Source of the DNA: Spirillospora albida
GTDB lineage: Bacteria > Actinomycetota > Actinomycetes > Streptosporangiales > Streptosporangiaceae
Assembly: GCF_000718255.1 (NCBI RefSeq)
Contig: NZ_JOFJ01000001.1
Span: forward strand, 372,001 to 436,000
Direction of reading: 5' to 3'
DNA: 64,000 nt
Positions 33,486-42,069 of this stretch are shown here, piece by piece (the stretch's first letter is position 1; each line of letters opens with the position of its first letter). Below the pieces are notes generated by a model. The model did not search any database. It saw nothing but the letters and a program-made list of their open reading frames with translations, and was not told where the DNA came from. The position numbers and the translations under genes were made by a program.

Positions 33486-34931
33486 ATGTCCGACTCCACC
33501 ACCGCCACGACCGCCGATTCCCCGCCGGGAGGCGGCCGGGGGCCGCTGGACCGGCTCTTCGACCTCTCCGGCCGCGGCACGACGGTCGCGCGGGAGCTGC
33601 GCGGCGGCGTCACCACGTTCTTCGCGATGGCCTACATCATCCTGCTGAACCCGATCATCCTCGGCGGGGCGAAGGACGTCACCGGCGCGACGCTGTCGAT
33701 TCCGCAGCTCACCACGATGACCGCGCTGTCGGCCGCGGTCGCCACGGTGCTGATGGGCCTGGTCGGCAACGCACCGCTCGCGCTGGCGGCGGGCCTCGGC
33801 ATCAACGCGGTGGTGGCGTTCCAGGCCGCGCCGGTGATGACCTGGCCGCAGGCGATGGGCCTGGTGGTGATCGAGGGCCTCGTCATCGTATTGCTCGCGC
33901 TCACCGGGATCCGGGAGCGGATCATGAACTCGATCCCGCTCGCGCTCAAGCACGCGATCGCGGTCGGCATCGGCGCGTTCATCGCGCTGGTCGGCCTGTA
34001 CGACGCCGGTTTCGTCTCCTCCAGCGAGACCGCCCCGCCGCTGGCGCTCGGCACCGGCGGCCACCTCGCGACCTGGCCGTCGCTGGTGTTCGCCCTGACC
34101 CTGCTGCTGATGATCGTCCTGTACGTGCGGCGGGTGCCGGGCGCGATCCTGATCGGCATCGTCGCCGGGACGGCCGGCGCGGTGCTCATCGAGGCGAACG
34201 CGTCCGTGCCGAAGAACGGCTGGGGCATCGTCACGCCCGACATGCCCGACAAGCTGTTCGCCGCGCCCGACTTCGGGCTGTTCGGCGAGGTCGACCTGTT
34301 CGGCGGGTTCGGCCGGGCCGGGTTCATCACCGCGCTGGTCGTGCTGTTCACGCTGGTGCTGTCCGGGTTCTTCGACGCGATGGGCACGATCCTCGGGATC
34401 ACCGACGAGGCCGGCCTGCTGGACGAGCGCGGCCAGGTGCCGCGGCTCGGCCGGATCCTGTCGGTGGACGGCGTCTCCGCCGCGTTCGGCGGCATCACCA
34501 GCTCGTCCGCCAACACGGTGTTCGTGGAGTCGGCGGCGGGCGTCGGCGAGGGCGCCAAGACGGGCCTCGCCAACATCGCGACCGGCGCGCTGTTCGCCGC
34601 GACCCTGTTCCTCACTCCGCTCGCCGCGGTCGTGCCCGCGCAGGCCGCCGCGCCCGCCCTGGTGGTCGTCGGCGCGCTGATGATGGCGCAGGTCGCCAAG
34701 GTCGACTGGGACGACCTGGACATCGCGATCCCGTCGTTCCTCGCGATCGTGCTCATGCCGTTCACCTACTCGATCACGATCGGGATCGGGGCCGGGCTGG
34801 TCTCGTTCGCGGTGATCAAGTTGGCGAAGGGGCGGCTCCGCGAGGTGTCGGTCTGGCTGTGGCCCGTGGTGGTGCTGTTCCTGCTGTTCTTCGCGATCTA
34901 CCCGATCGAGCTCTGGCTCGGCGTGAAGTAG
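33486..34931 (+). CDS. NCS2-family purine/xanthine-uracil permease (AzgA-like)
   Basis: The 481-residue transporter has about thirteen membrane segments and AzgA-group motifs: GVTTFFAMAYIILLNPIILG, LAAGLGINAVVAFQ, LSGFFDAMGTILGITDEAGL, FGGITSSSANTVFVESAAGV (substrate-site NTVFVES) and VVVGALMMAQVAKVDWDD. Relatives import guanine, hypoxanthine or adenine with protons. TAGCCT at 33433-33438 is a possible -10 element, and AGCGGAG-type sequence precedes the ATG. The adjacent divergent PucR-type HTH protein may regulate it. Confidence 0.88.
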   Translation: MSDSTTATTADSPPGGGRGPLDRLFDLSGRGTTVARELRGGVTTFFAMAYIILLNPIILGGAKDVTGATLSIPQLTTMTALSAAVATVLMGLVGNAPLALAAGLGINAVVAFQAAPVMTWPQAMGLVVIEGLVIVLLALTGIRERIMNSIPLALKHAIAVGIGAFIALVGLYDAGFVSSSETAPPLALGTGGHLATWPSLVFALTLLLMIVLYVRRVPGAILIGIVAGTAGAVLIEANASVPKNGWGIVTPDMPDKLFAAPDFGLFGEVDLFGGFGRAGFITALVVLFTLVLSGFFDAMGTILGITDEAGLLDERGQVPRLGRILSVDGVSAAFGGITSSSANTVFVESAAGVGEGAKTGLANIATGALFAATLFLTPLAAVVPAQAAAPALVVVGALMMAQVAKVDWDDLDIAIPSFLAIVLMPFTYSITIGIGAGLVSFAVIKLAKGRLREVSVWLWPVVVLFLLFFAIYPIELWLGVK

Positions 34932-35045
34932 CGCGGATCCGAGAGAATCTCCGCCGAAACGAGAGTCCCGACCGCGGTCCCGGGTGTCAAATAGTGCCGT
35001 CATGGCGTAAGCAGAAGGTAGGGCTTCACCCCCGGAGTGAAAGGC

Positions 35046-36227
35046 GTGGCTCTGGTGTCCGCGGACTCACCCCCCGACGCGTCCCCGCCCGGTCACGTGC
35101 TGCTCGCGCCGGGGCGGTTCGCGGGGGCGCTCTCCGCGGCGGGGGTGGCCCGCCATCTCTCGGCCGGGCTGCGCCGCGTCCGGCCGGACGTGCCGCTGGT
35201 CGAACTGCCCGTCCCGGACGGCGGCGACGGCACCGTCGAGGCCGCGGTCGCCGCGGGCTGGCGGGAGGTCGAGGTGGAGGTCTGCGGGCCGACCGGGCGC
35301 CCGGTCACGGCGCGGCTGGCGCTGCGGGGCCGGCACGCGGTGGTGGAGCTCGCCGAGGCGTCCGGGATGCGCCGGCTGCCCGGCGGCAAGCCGCGCCCCC
35401 TCACCGCGTCCAGCCTCGGGACCGGGCAGCTCCTCGCGCACGCGGTGCGGCTCGGCGCCCGCCGGATCGTGCTGGCCCCCGGCGGCGGCGCCTGCGCGGA
35501 CGGCGGCGCCGGGCTGGTCCGGGGGCTCGGCGGGCGGCTGCTGGACGCGCTCGGCAAGGAACTGCCGCCCGGCGGGGCGGCGCTGCGCTCGCTGCACGCC
35601 CTCGACCTGCGCGGCCTGCCGGACCTGTCGGACGTCCAGGTGGTGGTCGCGGGCGACGGGGCGGGGCCGCTGCTCGGCCGCACCGGCGCCGCCGCCGCGA
35701 CCGGGCCGCCGCACGGGCCCGCGCGGGGGGCGACCCGCGAGGAGATCCGGATGCTGGACGCCGGGCTGCGCCGCTGGGCCGATCTCGCCGAGGCGGCGTC
35801 CCGCACGGCGGTCCGCGACCTGCCCGGCGCGGGCACCGCGGGCGGGGTCGGGTTCGCGGCCCTCGCGTTCCTCGGCGCCACGATCGAGCCGGGCCCGTCC
35901 GTGCTGCTCGGGCTGCTCGGATTCGCGGAGCGGGCGCGCGGCGCCCGCCTCGTGGTGACGGGCGACGGCACGCTGGACGCCCGGTCGCTGCGCGGCGCCG
36001 CCCCCGCCGGGGTGGCGCGGGCCGCCGCCCGCGCCGGCGCCCCCGTGATCGCGGTGACGGGGCGGCGGGCGCTGACCGGCGAGCAGCTCCGCAAGGCCCG
36101 CATCCAGGCCGCCTACGCCCTGGACGGCCTCGAGCCGGACACCGAGCGCCGCGTCCGGCGCGCCGGGCCGCTGCTCGAGCAGCTGGCGGTCGCGATCGCC
36201 GACGAGTGGCTGCCGCGCCGCCCCTGA
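35046..36227 (+). CDS. glycerate kinase (GlxK/GarK family)
   Basis: This 393-residue enzyme probably phosphorylates glycerate to 2-phosphoglycerate with ATP. Family motifs are LLAPGRFAGALSAAGVARHL (normally KGSL/S near the start), LPVPDGGDGTVEA, VELAEASGMRRLPGGKPRPL, SSLGTGQLLAHAVR, GGGACADGGAGLVRGLGG and GAGTAGGVGFAALAFLGATI. Near the end, ARLVVTGDGTLDARSLRGAAP contains the conserved Gly-Glu/Asp-Gly region (GDG instead of the usual GEG). GTG at 35046 is preceded by GGAG; GTG at 35037 is an alternative. The substituted early lysine region and GEG-to-GDG change may alter activity. Confidence 0.85.
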   Translation: MALVSADSPPDASPPGHVLLAPGRFAGALSAAGVARHLSAGLRRVRPDVPLVELPVPDGGDGTVEAAVAAGWREVEVEVCGPTGRPVTARLALRGRHAVVELAEASGMRRLPGGKPRPLTASSLGTGQLLAHAVRLGARRIVLAPGGGACADGGAGLVRGLGGRLLDALGKELPPGGAALRSLHALDLRGLPDLSDVQVVVAGDGAGPLLGRTGAAAATGPPHGPARGATREEIRMLDAGLRRWADLAEAASRTAVRDLPGAGTAGGVGFAALAFLGATIEPGPSVLLGLLGFAERARGARLVVTGDGTLDARSLRGAAPAGVARAAARAGAPVIAVTGRRALTGEQLRKARIQAAYALDGLEPDTERRVRRAGPLLEQLAVAIADEWLPRRP

Positions 36228-36230
36228 TCG

Positions 36231-36270
36231 GCTTTACATCTCGTCAGCATGGACGTCCATGCCTTTACAC
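36231..36270. promoter_or_regulatory. palindrome flanked by CTTTACA repeats upstream of ald
   Basis: GCATGGACGTCCATGC (36247-36262) is a perfect 16-base palindrome. CTTTACA occurs on both sides, at 36232-36238 and 36263-36269, exactly 31 bases apart (three helical turns). The arrangement is 76 bases before the alanine dehydrogenase start. It looks like a regulator site, possibly for an Lrp/AldR-type protein as in mycobacteria. No such regulator gene is nearby. Confidence 0.5.
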
Positions 36271-36345
36271 GCTGCAGATGGGCACGCGGGTGTGACCGGC
36301 CGCACGCTGGGGACATCATCCAGGTCGGCGTTGACGGAGGACCCC

Positions 36346-37461
36346 GTGAAGATCGGCGTACCCCGAGAGATCAAGAACCACGAGTACCGCGTGGCCATCA
36401 CCCCGGCGGGGGTCCACGAGCTGACCCGCCACGACCACGAGGTTTTCGTCGAGCGCGGCGCGGGCCTCGGGTCGGCGATCCCGGACGACGACTACACCGC
36501 GGCCGGGGCGAAGATCCTCGACGGCCCGGACGAGGTGTGGGCCGAGGGCGACCTCATCCTCAAGGTGAAGGAGCCCATCAAGCTCGAATACCACCGCATG
36601 CGCGAGGGCCAGACCCTGTTCACCTACCTGCACCTGGCGGCGTCCCGTCCCTGCACGGACGCGCTGCTCGAGGCGGGCGTGACCGCGATCGCGTACGAGA
36701 CCGTCCAGCTCCCGGACGGGTCGCTGCCGCTCCTCGCCCCCATGTCGGAGGTCGCCGGGCGGCTCGCGGCGCAGGTCGGCGCCTACAACCTCATGGCGTT
36801 CAACGGCGGGCGAGGGGTGCTGCCGGGCGGCGTGCCGGGCGTCCTGCCCGCGAAGGTCCTCGTGATCGGCGGCGGCGTCGCGGGGCTGAACGCGGCCCAG
36901 ATCGCCGCCGGGATGGGCGCGGAGGTCACCGTCCTGGACGTGCACGTCGAGCGGCTCCGCCACATCGACGCGATCTACCGGGGCCGCATCCGGACGCTCG
37001 TGTCCAGCGCCTACACGGTCGAGCACGAGGCCCGTGCCGCCGATTTGGTGATCGGGGCGGTACTGATCCCGGGCGCCCGCGCGCCCAAGCTGATCAGCAG
37101 CGACCTGGTCGCCGGGATGAAGGCCGGTTCCGTGCTCGTCGACATCGCGATCGACCAGGGCGGCTGCTTCGAGGACTCCCGCCCCACCACGCACGACGAC
37201 CCGACCTACCGCGTGCGCGACTCGGTGTTCTACTGCGTGGCGAACATGCCGGGCTCCGTCCCGAACACCTCGACGTACGCGCTCACCGGCGTCACCCTGC
37301 CCTACGCGGTCGCGCTCGCCGACAAGGGCTGGCGGCGCGCCCTGCGCGAGGACGCGGCGCTCGCGGGCGGCCTCAACACCCACGCGGGCGAGGTCGTCCA
37401 CACCCAGGTCGCCGAGGCCCACGGGCTGCCGGGCACGTCCCTCGCCGAGATCCTCGGCTGA
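36346..37461 (+). CDS. ald: alanine dehydrogenase
   Basis: The 371-residue enzyme interconverts L-alanine and pyruvate plus ammonia with NAD+. The N-terminal motif VKIGVPREIKNHEYRVAITP carries the substrate-binding Arg, and LILKVKEPIKLEY the catalytic Lys region. LFTYLHLAA supplies the conserved His, and the Rossmann segment KVLVIGGGVAGLNAAQIAAG binds NAD. VDIAIDQGGCFEDSRPTTH and NMPGSVPNTSTYALT complete the family signature. GTG at 36346 is five bases after GGAGG. Longer in-frame starts fall across the palindrome upstream. The enzyme is likely induced by alanine or by low oxygen, as in mycobacteria, but this is not shown by the sequence. Confidence 0.96.
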   Translation: MKIGVPREIKNHEYRVAITPAGVHELTRHDHEVFVERGAGLGSAIPDDDYTAAGAKILDGPDEVWAEGDLILKVKEPIKLEYHRMREGQTLFTYLHLAASRPCTDALLEAGVTAIAYETVQLPDGSLPLLAPMSEVAGRLAAQVGAYNLMAFNGGRGVLPGGVPGVLPAKVLVIGGGVAGLNAAQIAAGMGAEVTVLDVHVERLRHIDAIYRGRIRTLVSSAYTVEHEARAADLVIGAVLIPGARAPKLISSDLVAGMKAGSVLVDIAIDQGGCFEDSRPTTHDDPTYRVRDSVFYCVANMPGSVPNTSTYALTGVTLPYAVALADKGWRRALREDAALAGGLNTHAGEVVHTQVAEAHGLPGTSLAEILG

Positions 37462-37502
37462 GCCGGGCCGCTCCCGGGGGAGCCGCCCGTAGAGTGGCCC
37501 GC

Positions 37503-38093
37503 ATGGGCCAGCTGATCATCGTGCGGCACGGAGAGACCGAGTGGAGCCGGGCGCGCCGGCACACCGGGCGGACCGATCTGCCGCTGACGGCGCGCGGCGA
37601 GGAGCAGGCGCGGGCACTGGCGGGGCCGCTGGCGGGCCGGCGGTTCGTCCGGACGGTGTCCAGCCCCGCCGAGCGCGCGCTGCGGACGGCCGAGCTCGCG
37701 GGCCTCGCCGTGGACGCCAGGGACCCCGACCTGTGGGAGTGGGACTACGGCGGCTACGAGGGCATCACGTCGGCGCGGATCCGCGAGGACCGGCCAGGGT
37801 GGTACCTGTGGACCGACGGCGTGGTCCCCGGTGACGCCGATCATCCGGGTGAGAGCATCGAGAGCGTCGGCGCCCGGGTCGACGCGGCCCTGGACCGGGT
37901 CCGCCCGCTGCTCGACGAGGGGGACGTCGCGGTGGTGGCGCACGGGCACCTGCTGCGGATCCTGACCGCCCGGTGGCTCGGCCTCGAACCGGCGCTCGGC
38001 CGCCTGTTCCGCCTCGACACCGGCACCGTGTCGAGCCTCGGCACCGAGTACGACCGGCCGGTGATCCTGTCCTGGAACGTCCCGGCGCCGTGA
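37503..38093 (+). CDS. histidine phosphatase family protein
   Basis: The 196-residue protein is a member of the phosphoglycerate-mutase-like branch. The phosphoacceptor His is in LIIVRHGETEWSRARRHTGR, with LPLTARGEEQARALA following. The second catalytic His is in VAVVAHGHLLRILTARWLGL. Acidic LWEWDYGGYEGIT marks the acid/base loop. Substrates vary from sugar phosphates to small acids; none can be assigned. TAGAGT at 37490-37495 stands eight bases before the ATG and no clear ribosome site is present, so the message may be leaderless. Confidence 0.9.
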   Translation: MGQLIIVRHGETEWSRARRHTGRTDLPLTARGEEQARALAGPLAGRRFVRTVSSPAERALRTAELAGLAVDARDPDLWEWDYGGYEGITSARIREDRPGWYLWTDGVVPGDADHPGESIESVGARVDAALDRVRPLLDEGDVAVVAHGHLLRILTARWLGLEPALGRLFRLDTGTVSSLGTEYDRPVILSWNVPAP

Positions 38094-38123
38094 ACGCGAC
38101 CGGTGGCGCGTCCCGTCCGTCCG

Positions 38124-38147
38124 TATAACATACCCCCAGGGGGGTTT
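38124..38147 (+). promoter_or_regulatory. csoR promoter and CsoR operator
   Basis: TATAAC (38124-38129) is a -10-like element directly followed by ATACCCCCAGGGGGGTTT (38130-38147). The GC-rich inverted repeat with a central A matches the G-tract operators of CsoR-type regulators. Its position over the start of transcription fits autorepression of the gene that follows. Confidence 0.72.
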
Positions 38148-38189
38148 GCCTCCCGGGGTGCACGCCCCCGATGATCACGGAGGACGGAG

Positions 38190-38489
38190 ATGGCGACCAG
38201 CGAGACCCCTGTCCGCGGCTACACCGCCACGAAGGACCAGCTCCAGACCCGGCTGCGCCGGATCGAGGGGCAGGTGCGCGGCATCGAGCGGATGGTCGAG
38301 GACGACCGGTACTGCATCGACGTGCTCACCCAGATCAGCGCCGTCCAGGCCGCCCTGGACAAGGTGGCGCTGGGCCTGCTGGACGGGCACGTCCGGCACT
38401 GCGTCGCCGAGGGCGCCGAGGAGGGCAAGGGCGACCGGATGTCGACCGAGCTGATGGCCGCCGTCGGCAGGCTGATGCGCCGCGGGTGA
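38190..38489 (+). CDS. csoR: CsoR-type copper-sensing repressor
   Basis: The 99-residue all-helical regulator carries the copper triad of CsoR: Cys42 (RYCIDVL), His67 and Cys71 (GHVRHC). Spacing of 25 and 4 residues is the same as Cys36/His61/Cys65 in M. tuberculosis. RLRRIEGQVRGIERMVEDD is the DNA-binding helix region of the family. Cu(I) binding is expected to release the protein from the G-tract operator upstream. No copper ATPase or chaperone gene follows; the next gene is convergent. So targets other than csoR itself lie elsewhere, perhaps including the CopD-CtaG gene at 29028-31076. Confidence 0.92.
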   Translation: MATSETPVRGYTATKDQLQTRLRRIEGQVRGIERMVEDDRYCIDVLTQISAVQAALDKVALGLLDGHVRHCVAEGAEEGKGDRMSTELMAAVGRLMRRG

Positions 38490-38514
38490 CGGGCCCCGGC
38501 CCGGGAGGGGCGGC

Positions 38515-39363
38515 TCAGGAGGCGACGGCCCAGGTGGCGAGGTCGGCCTCGTGCTCGCGTGTGAGCCGCAGCGCCCGCCGCGCGTCCGGCGAGTAGCGGT
38601 ACCGCTCCGGCACGGCGTGCGACGTCCGGTACAGGGTCTTGAGGGCCAGCGTCGCGGCGAGGTCGGACGTCGGCAGCCCCGGCAGGCCGTACATGCGGCG
38701 CGCCCAGCGCGGCAGCGTGGACACGACCAGCGTCCCGAGGGCGGGGGCGGCGAGCTTGAGCGGCATCAGATGGGCGGGGACCGCCGGGCTGAACATGCGG
38801 CGCAGGCCCTCCCTGGCCTCCCGGCACGCCCAGATGCCCTCCCGCATGCCGGCGTAATAGTCGCGCATCTCGGCGACGGACCCCGGCACGGTGGCGGGGT
38901 CGAGGCCGACGACCTCGGCGGCGCGGCGCTGCTCGGCCACGAACGCGTCGGCGTCGGCGCCGGTGAGCGGCACCCCGGCGCGGCGCGCGACGTCCAGGTA
39001 CGAGTCGACCTCGCCCATGTGGACCCACAGGAGGTTCTCGGGCTCGTCGACGCGGAACGTCTCGCCGGTGCGCATGTCCAGGCCGGTCAGCTTGGAGTGC
39101 AGCTTGCGGACGCGCCGCCCGACCCGCTCGACCTCCGCCTCGGTCCCGTAGGTGCGGACGCTCACGAACTGGACGGTCCGGGCGAGCCGTCCCCAGGCGG
39201 CCGCCGGGTCCATCAGCTCGGAGTTCTGCGCGGTGCCCCACATGGTCCGGGGATGCAGCGCCTGGAGCAGCAGGGCCCGGATCCCGCCGACGAACAGGAC
39301 CGGCTCGCCCATGACCCGCCAGGTCACCGAGCCGGGGCCGAAGAGACCGTGTTCCGCACCCAT
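38515..39363 (-). CDS. DUF2236/MpaB-type oxygenase-like protein
   Basis: This 282-residue protein matches the latex-clearing-protein/MpaB (DUF2236) family of haem-dependent or putative oxygenases. Family features include WRVMGEPVLFVGGIRALLLQ, ALHPRTMWGTAQ with the conserved His, TVQFVSVRTYGTEAEVERVG, RRVRKLHSKLTG, and LLWVHMGEVDSYLDVARR. The reaction is unknown for most members. The start at ATG 39363 follows GGAAGG. In-frame codons upstream to 39435 look non-coding. It converges with csoR, 25 bases apart. Confidence 0.82.
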   Translation of the reverse strand: MGAEHGLFGPGSVTWRVMGEPVLFVGGIRALLLQALHPRTMWGTAQNSELMDPAAAWGRLARTVQFVSVRTYGTEAEVERVGRRVRKLHSKLTGLDMRTGETFRVDEPENLLWVHMGEVDSYLDVARRAGVPLTGADADAFVAEQRRAAEVVGLDPATVPGSVAEMRDYYAGMREGIWACREAREGLRRMFSPAVPAHLMPLKLAAPALGTLVVSTLPRWARRMYGLPGLPTSDLAATLALKTLYRTSHAVPERYRYSPDARRALRLTREHEADLATWAVAS

Positions 39364-39462
39364 GGGACCGCCTTCCGTTCCGGGGGGCGTGCGGGGCACG
39401 CCCGTCCGGAGTAACTTAAGGCTTATTTCCCGCAAATGGTGCAGGTCACACCGATTTTCCCG

Positions 39463-39825
39463 TCAGGCTCCCGTCCCGCTGTCGGCGTCCTCGTCCGGAT
39501 CGGCGGGCTCGGTCTGCTCGGCGACCCAGGCGAGGTAGTCCATGCTGCCCGCCACCACCGACGTCGCGATGATCTCCGGTGTGTCGTAGGAGTGACCCTC
39601 GGTGATCAGCGAGGCGAGCTCGTCGAACCGGTCGGCGGTCGTCTTGAACACGACGATCCACTCCTCCGCCGACTCGATCTCGCCCTCCCACCAGTAGGTG
39701 CTCGCGATCGGGCCGACCAGCTGCGCGCACGCCGCGAGCCGCTCCGCCACCGCCGACTTGGCGAGCTCGGCCGCCTCCGACCGCGCGTCCGTGGTCGTCG
39801 TCACCTGAACGTAAGACCGCGCCAT
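39463..39825 (-). CDS. cutA: CutA1 divalent-ion tolerance-like protein
   Basis: The 120-residue protein matches CutA1, a trimeric ferredoxin-like fold. Signatures are VQVTTTTDARSEAAELAKSA, AERLAACAQLVGPIASTYWW, EGEIESAEEWIVVFKTTADR and LITEGHSYDTPEIIATSVVA. CutA was linked to copper tolerance in E. coli, but its molecular job remains unclear. An acidic tail of about 20 residues is extra. It lies 50 bases after the gamma-glutamyltransferase stop, so co-transcription is likely. Confidence 0.93.
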   Translation of the reverse strand: MARSYVQVTTTTDARSEAAELAKSAVAERLAACAQLVGPIASTYWWEGEIESAEEWIVVFKTTADRFDELASLITEGHSYDTPEIIATSVVAGSMDYLAWVAEQTEPADPDEDADSGTGA

Positions 39826-39875
39826 GGCACGACTCCTTCCCCCTCGAACGATCGTAACCGGGCCGTCGCCGTCCG

Positions 39876-41756
39876 CTACTTCACGGGGTGGACGACGAGC
39901 GCGCTGCCGCCACCGCGCCGGACCGGCTCGGCGACCGCCTGGACCAGCCCCGGCCGCAGCACCTCCAGCGCCGTCGCGGCGCCGATCACACCCTGCGGCG
40001 GGCCGGGGAACACCCCGAACCGGTGGCCGCGCGCGGTGAGCGGCGTCCCGTACCGGTCGAGGAACCCCTGCTCCGCGAAGACGAGCGGGGTGTTGCGCTG
40101 CGTCGCACGCGGGGCGGCGACCGCCTCGGGCAGCGTCATCCCGAGATCGACGCGGTTCAGCAGGATCTGCAGCACCGTCGTGATGATGGTGGACCCGCCG
40201 GGCGTGCCGAGCGCGTACTTGGGCCGGCCGTCCTTCAGGACGATCGTCGGCGCCATGCTGCTGCGGGGCCGCTTGTGCGGGCCGGGCAGGTTCGGGTCGG
40301 GACGCGAGCCGGCCGGGGGCGGCTGCAGGGTGAAGTCGGTCAGCTCGTTATTCAGCAGGAACCCGCGCCCGGGGACGGTGATGCCGCTGCCGCCGAACTG
40401 CTCGATCGTCACGTTGTAGGCGACGACGTTCCCGTACCTGTCGGCGACCACGAGGTGGGTGGTCTGCGGCCCCTCGTAGGCGAGGGCGCCGGTCGCGCCG
40501 CCGGGCGGGACGCAGGGGTCGTAGCGCCCGTCCGGGGAACCGGGCGCGACGGGCGCCTCGGCGGCCCGCGCGGGGTCGATCAGGCAGGCGCGCTCGCGGG
40601 CGAACCCGCGCGACAGCATCTCCTTCAGCGGCACCCGCACGTGGGCGGGGTCGCCGACATGGGCGCCGCGGTCGGCGTAGGCGAGCTTCGACGCCTCCAG
40701 GTACAGGTGCAGCGCGCCGACCGGGTCCTTCGTGTCCAGGCGGAAGCCGCCGAGGATGTTCAGCGCCTCGCCGACGGTGGACCCGCCGGACGAGGACGGC
40801 GGCTCCCCGTACACGTCCAGCCCGCGGTAGGCGACGTGCGTCGGCGTGCGCTGCTGCGCCCGGTACTCGCCGAGGTCGTCCATCCGCATCAGGCCCGGCC
40901 GGACGTTGCGCGTCGCGGCCGGGTCGACGGGCGGCCTCCGGACGGTCCGCACGACCTCGCGGCCCAGACCGCCCTCGTACAGCCACCCGGGGCCGCGCCG
41001 CGCCAGCTCCCGGTAGGTGCGGGCGAGGTCGGGGTTGCGGAACACGGAGCCGACCGCCGGGACCTCGCCGCCGGGCAGGAACAGCTCGCGGGTCGGGACG
41101 ATGTCGCGGAACCGCGCCTCGTTCACGGCGGTCTGGTCGTGGAACTCCTGGTCGACGACGAAGCCGCGCTCGGCGGTCCGGATGGCGGGCCGCAGCAGCG
41201 TGGCGAGGTCGCGGGTGCCGAACCGGCGCAGCGCGAGGTCCCACTGGGCGAGCGTGCCGGGGACGCCGACGCCGAGGCCGCTGGTGACGGCCTCGGCGAA
41301 CGGGATCGCCGCGCCGGTCGCGGGGTCGACGAAGGAGTCGGCGCGCATCGCCCGGGGCGCGTACTCGCGGCCGTCGAAGGCGTGCACCCGGCGGGTCCGC
41401 GCGTCGTAGTGGACGATGTACCCGCCGCCGCCGATCGCGGCCACGTAGGGCTCGGTGACACCGAGGACGGCGCCCGCCGCGACCGCCGCGTCCATCGCGT
41501 TGCCGCCCCGCCGCAGGACGTCGAGGGCGGCGCGGCTGGCGTCGGGGTCGACGGTCGACACGGCGCCGCCGTAGCCGGTGGCGACGTGCCGCTTCGGCGG
41601 CGCGAAGCCGGTGCCCGGCTGGGTCGCGCCCGCGGCGCCGGGGACGGTCAGCGCGGCGGCCGTCGCGAGGGCGGCCAGCAGCGCCGTGCCCGGCGCGCGG
41701 CGGCGGCCCGCGAACCGGCCGGGGAGGGTCGTGGGCGGCTGGGAGCGACGGATCAC
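39876..41756 (-). CDS. ggt: gamma-glutamyltransferase (exported)
   Basis: GGT cleaves gamma-glutamyl bonds in glutathione-like thiols and transfers the glutamyl group. The 626-residue precursor has a signal helix (GTALLAALATAAALTVPGAA). The self-cleavage and nucleophile threonine is Thr432 in YEGPQTTHLVVADRYGN. The large subunit includes DVLRRGGNAMDAAVAAGAVL and GGGGYIVHYDARTRRVHAFD; the small subunit includes RPRSSMAPTIVLKDGRPKYA and LGTPGGSTIITTVLQILLN. GTG at 41756 follows AGGAGG by four bases. It would act outside the cytoplasmic membrane, perhaps in amino-acid recycling, followed by cutA. Confidence 0.93.
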   Translation of the reverse strand: MIRRSQPPTTLPGRFAGRRRAPGTALLAALATAAALTVPGAAGATQPGTGFAPPKRHVATGYGGAVSTVDPDASRAALDVLRRGGNAMDAAVAAGAVLGVTEPYVAAIGGGGYIVHYDARTRRVHAFDGREYAPRAMRADSFVDPATGAAIPFAEAVTSGLGVGVPGTLAQWDLALRRFGTRDLATLLRPAIRTAERGFVVDQEFHDQTAVNEARFRDIVPTRELFLPGGEVPAVGSVFRNPDLARTYRELARRGPGWLYEGGLGREVVRTVRRPPVDPAATRNVRPGLMRMDDLGEYRAQQRTPTHVAYRGLDVYGEPPSSSGGSTVGEALNILGGFRLDTKDPVGALHLYLEASKLAYADRGAHVGDPAHVRVPLKEMLSRGFARERACLIDPARAAEAPVAPGSPDGRYDPCVPPGGATGALAYEGPQTTHLVVADRYGNVVAYNVTIEQFGGSGITVPGRGFLLNNELTDFTLQPPPAGSRPDPNLPGPHKRPRSSMAPTIVLKDGRPKYALGTPGGSTIITTVLQILLNRVDLGMTLPEAVAAPRATQRNTPLVFAEQGFLDRYGTPLTARGHRFGVFPGPPQGVIGAATALEVLRPGLVQAVAEPVRRGGGSALVVHPVK

Positions 41757-42069
41757 CGGACCTCCTGAGAACGCGGCGTCCCCACCGTCGCACCGATCCC
41801 GCCCGGACGCCACCATCGGCGCGCGGCCGACCCCGGACGCGGGAGGCCGTCCGGATGCGCCGGAGAGGTGGGAGCGCGACCATTCCGAAGAGATCCCAAT
41901 GTCGAGCCGGGCTCATTCGTCGCGACATGACAACGTCGATGGCAATCCACAGGAAATCATTGCGAATTGGGTCATACCTGGTGAATTCTTAGGGGCTTCC
42001 ACGGCCCTCCCGCGCAAACACGGCGCGCACGCGGGCCCGCGACCGCGACCGATCGACCTGGGACCCCCC
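41757..42069. promoter_or_regulatory. 313-base divergent promoter region
   Basis: This gap between the divergent ggt and amino-acid permease genes holds no convincing coding frame. It contains the most AT-rich stretch nearby (about 41925-41998, with TCATTGCGAATTGGGTCATA and GGTGAATTCTTAGG), which is likely to include the permease promoter. I do not see a strong inverted repeat or riboswitch-like fold by eye. Confidence 0.4.
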
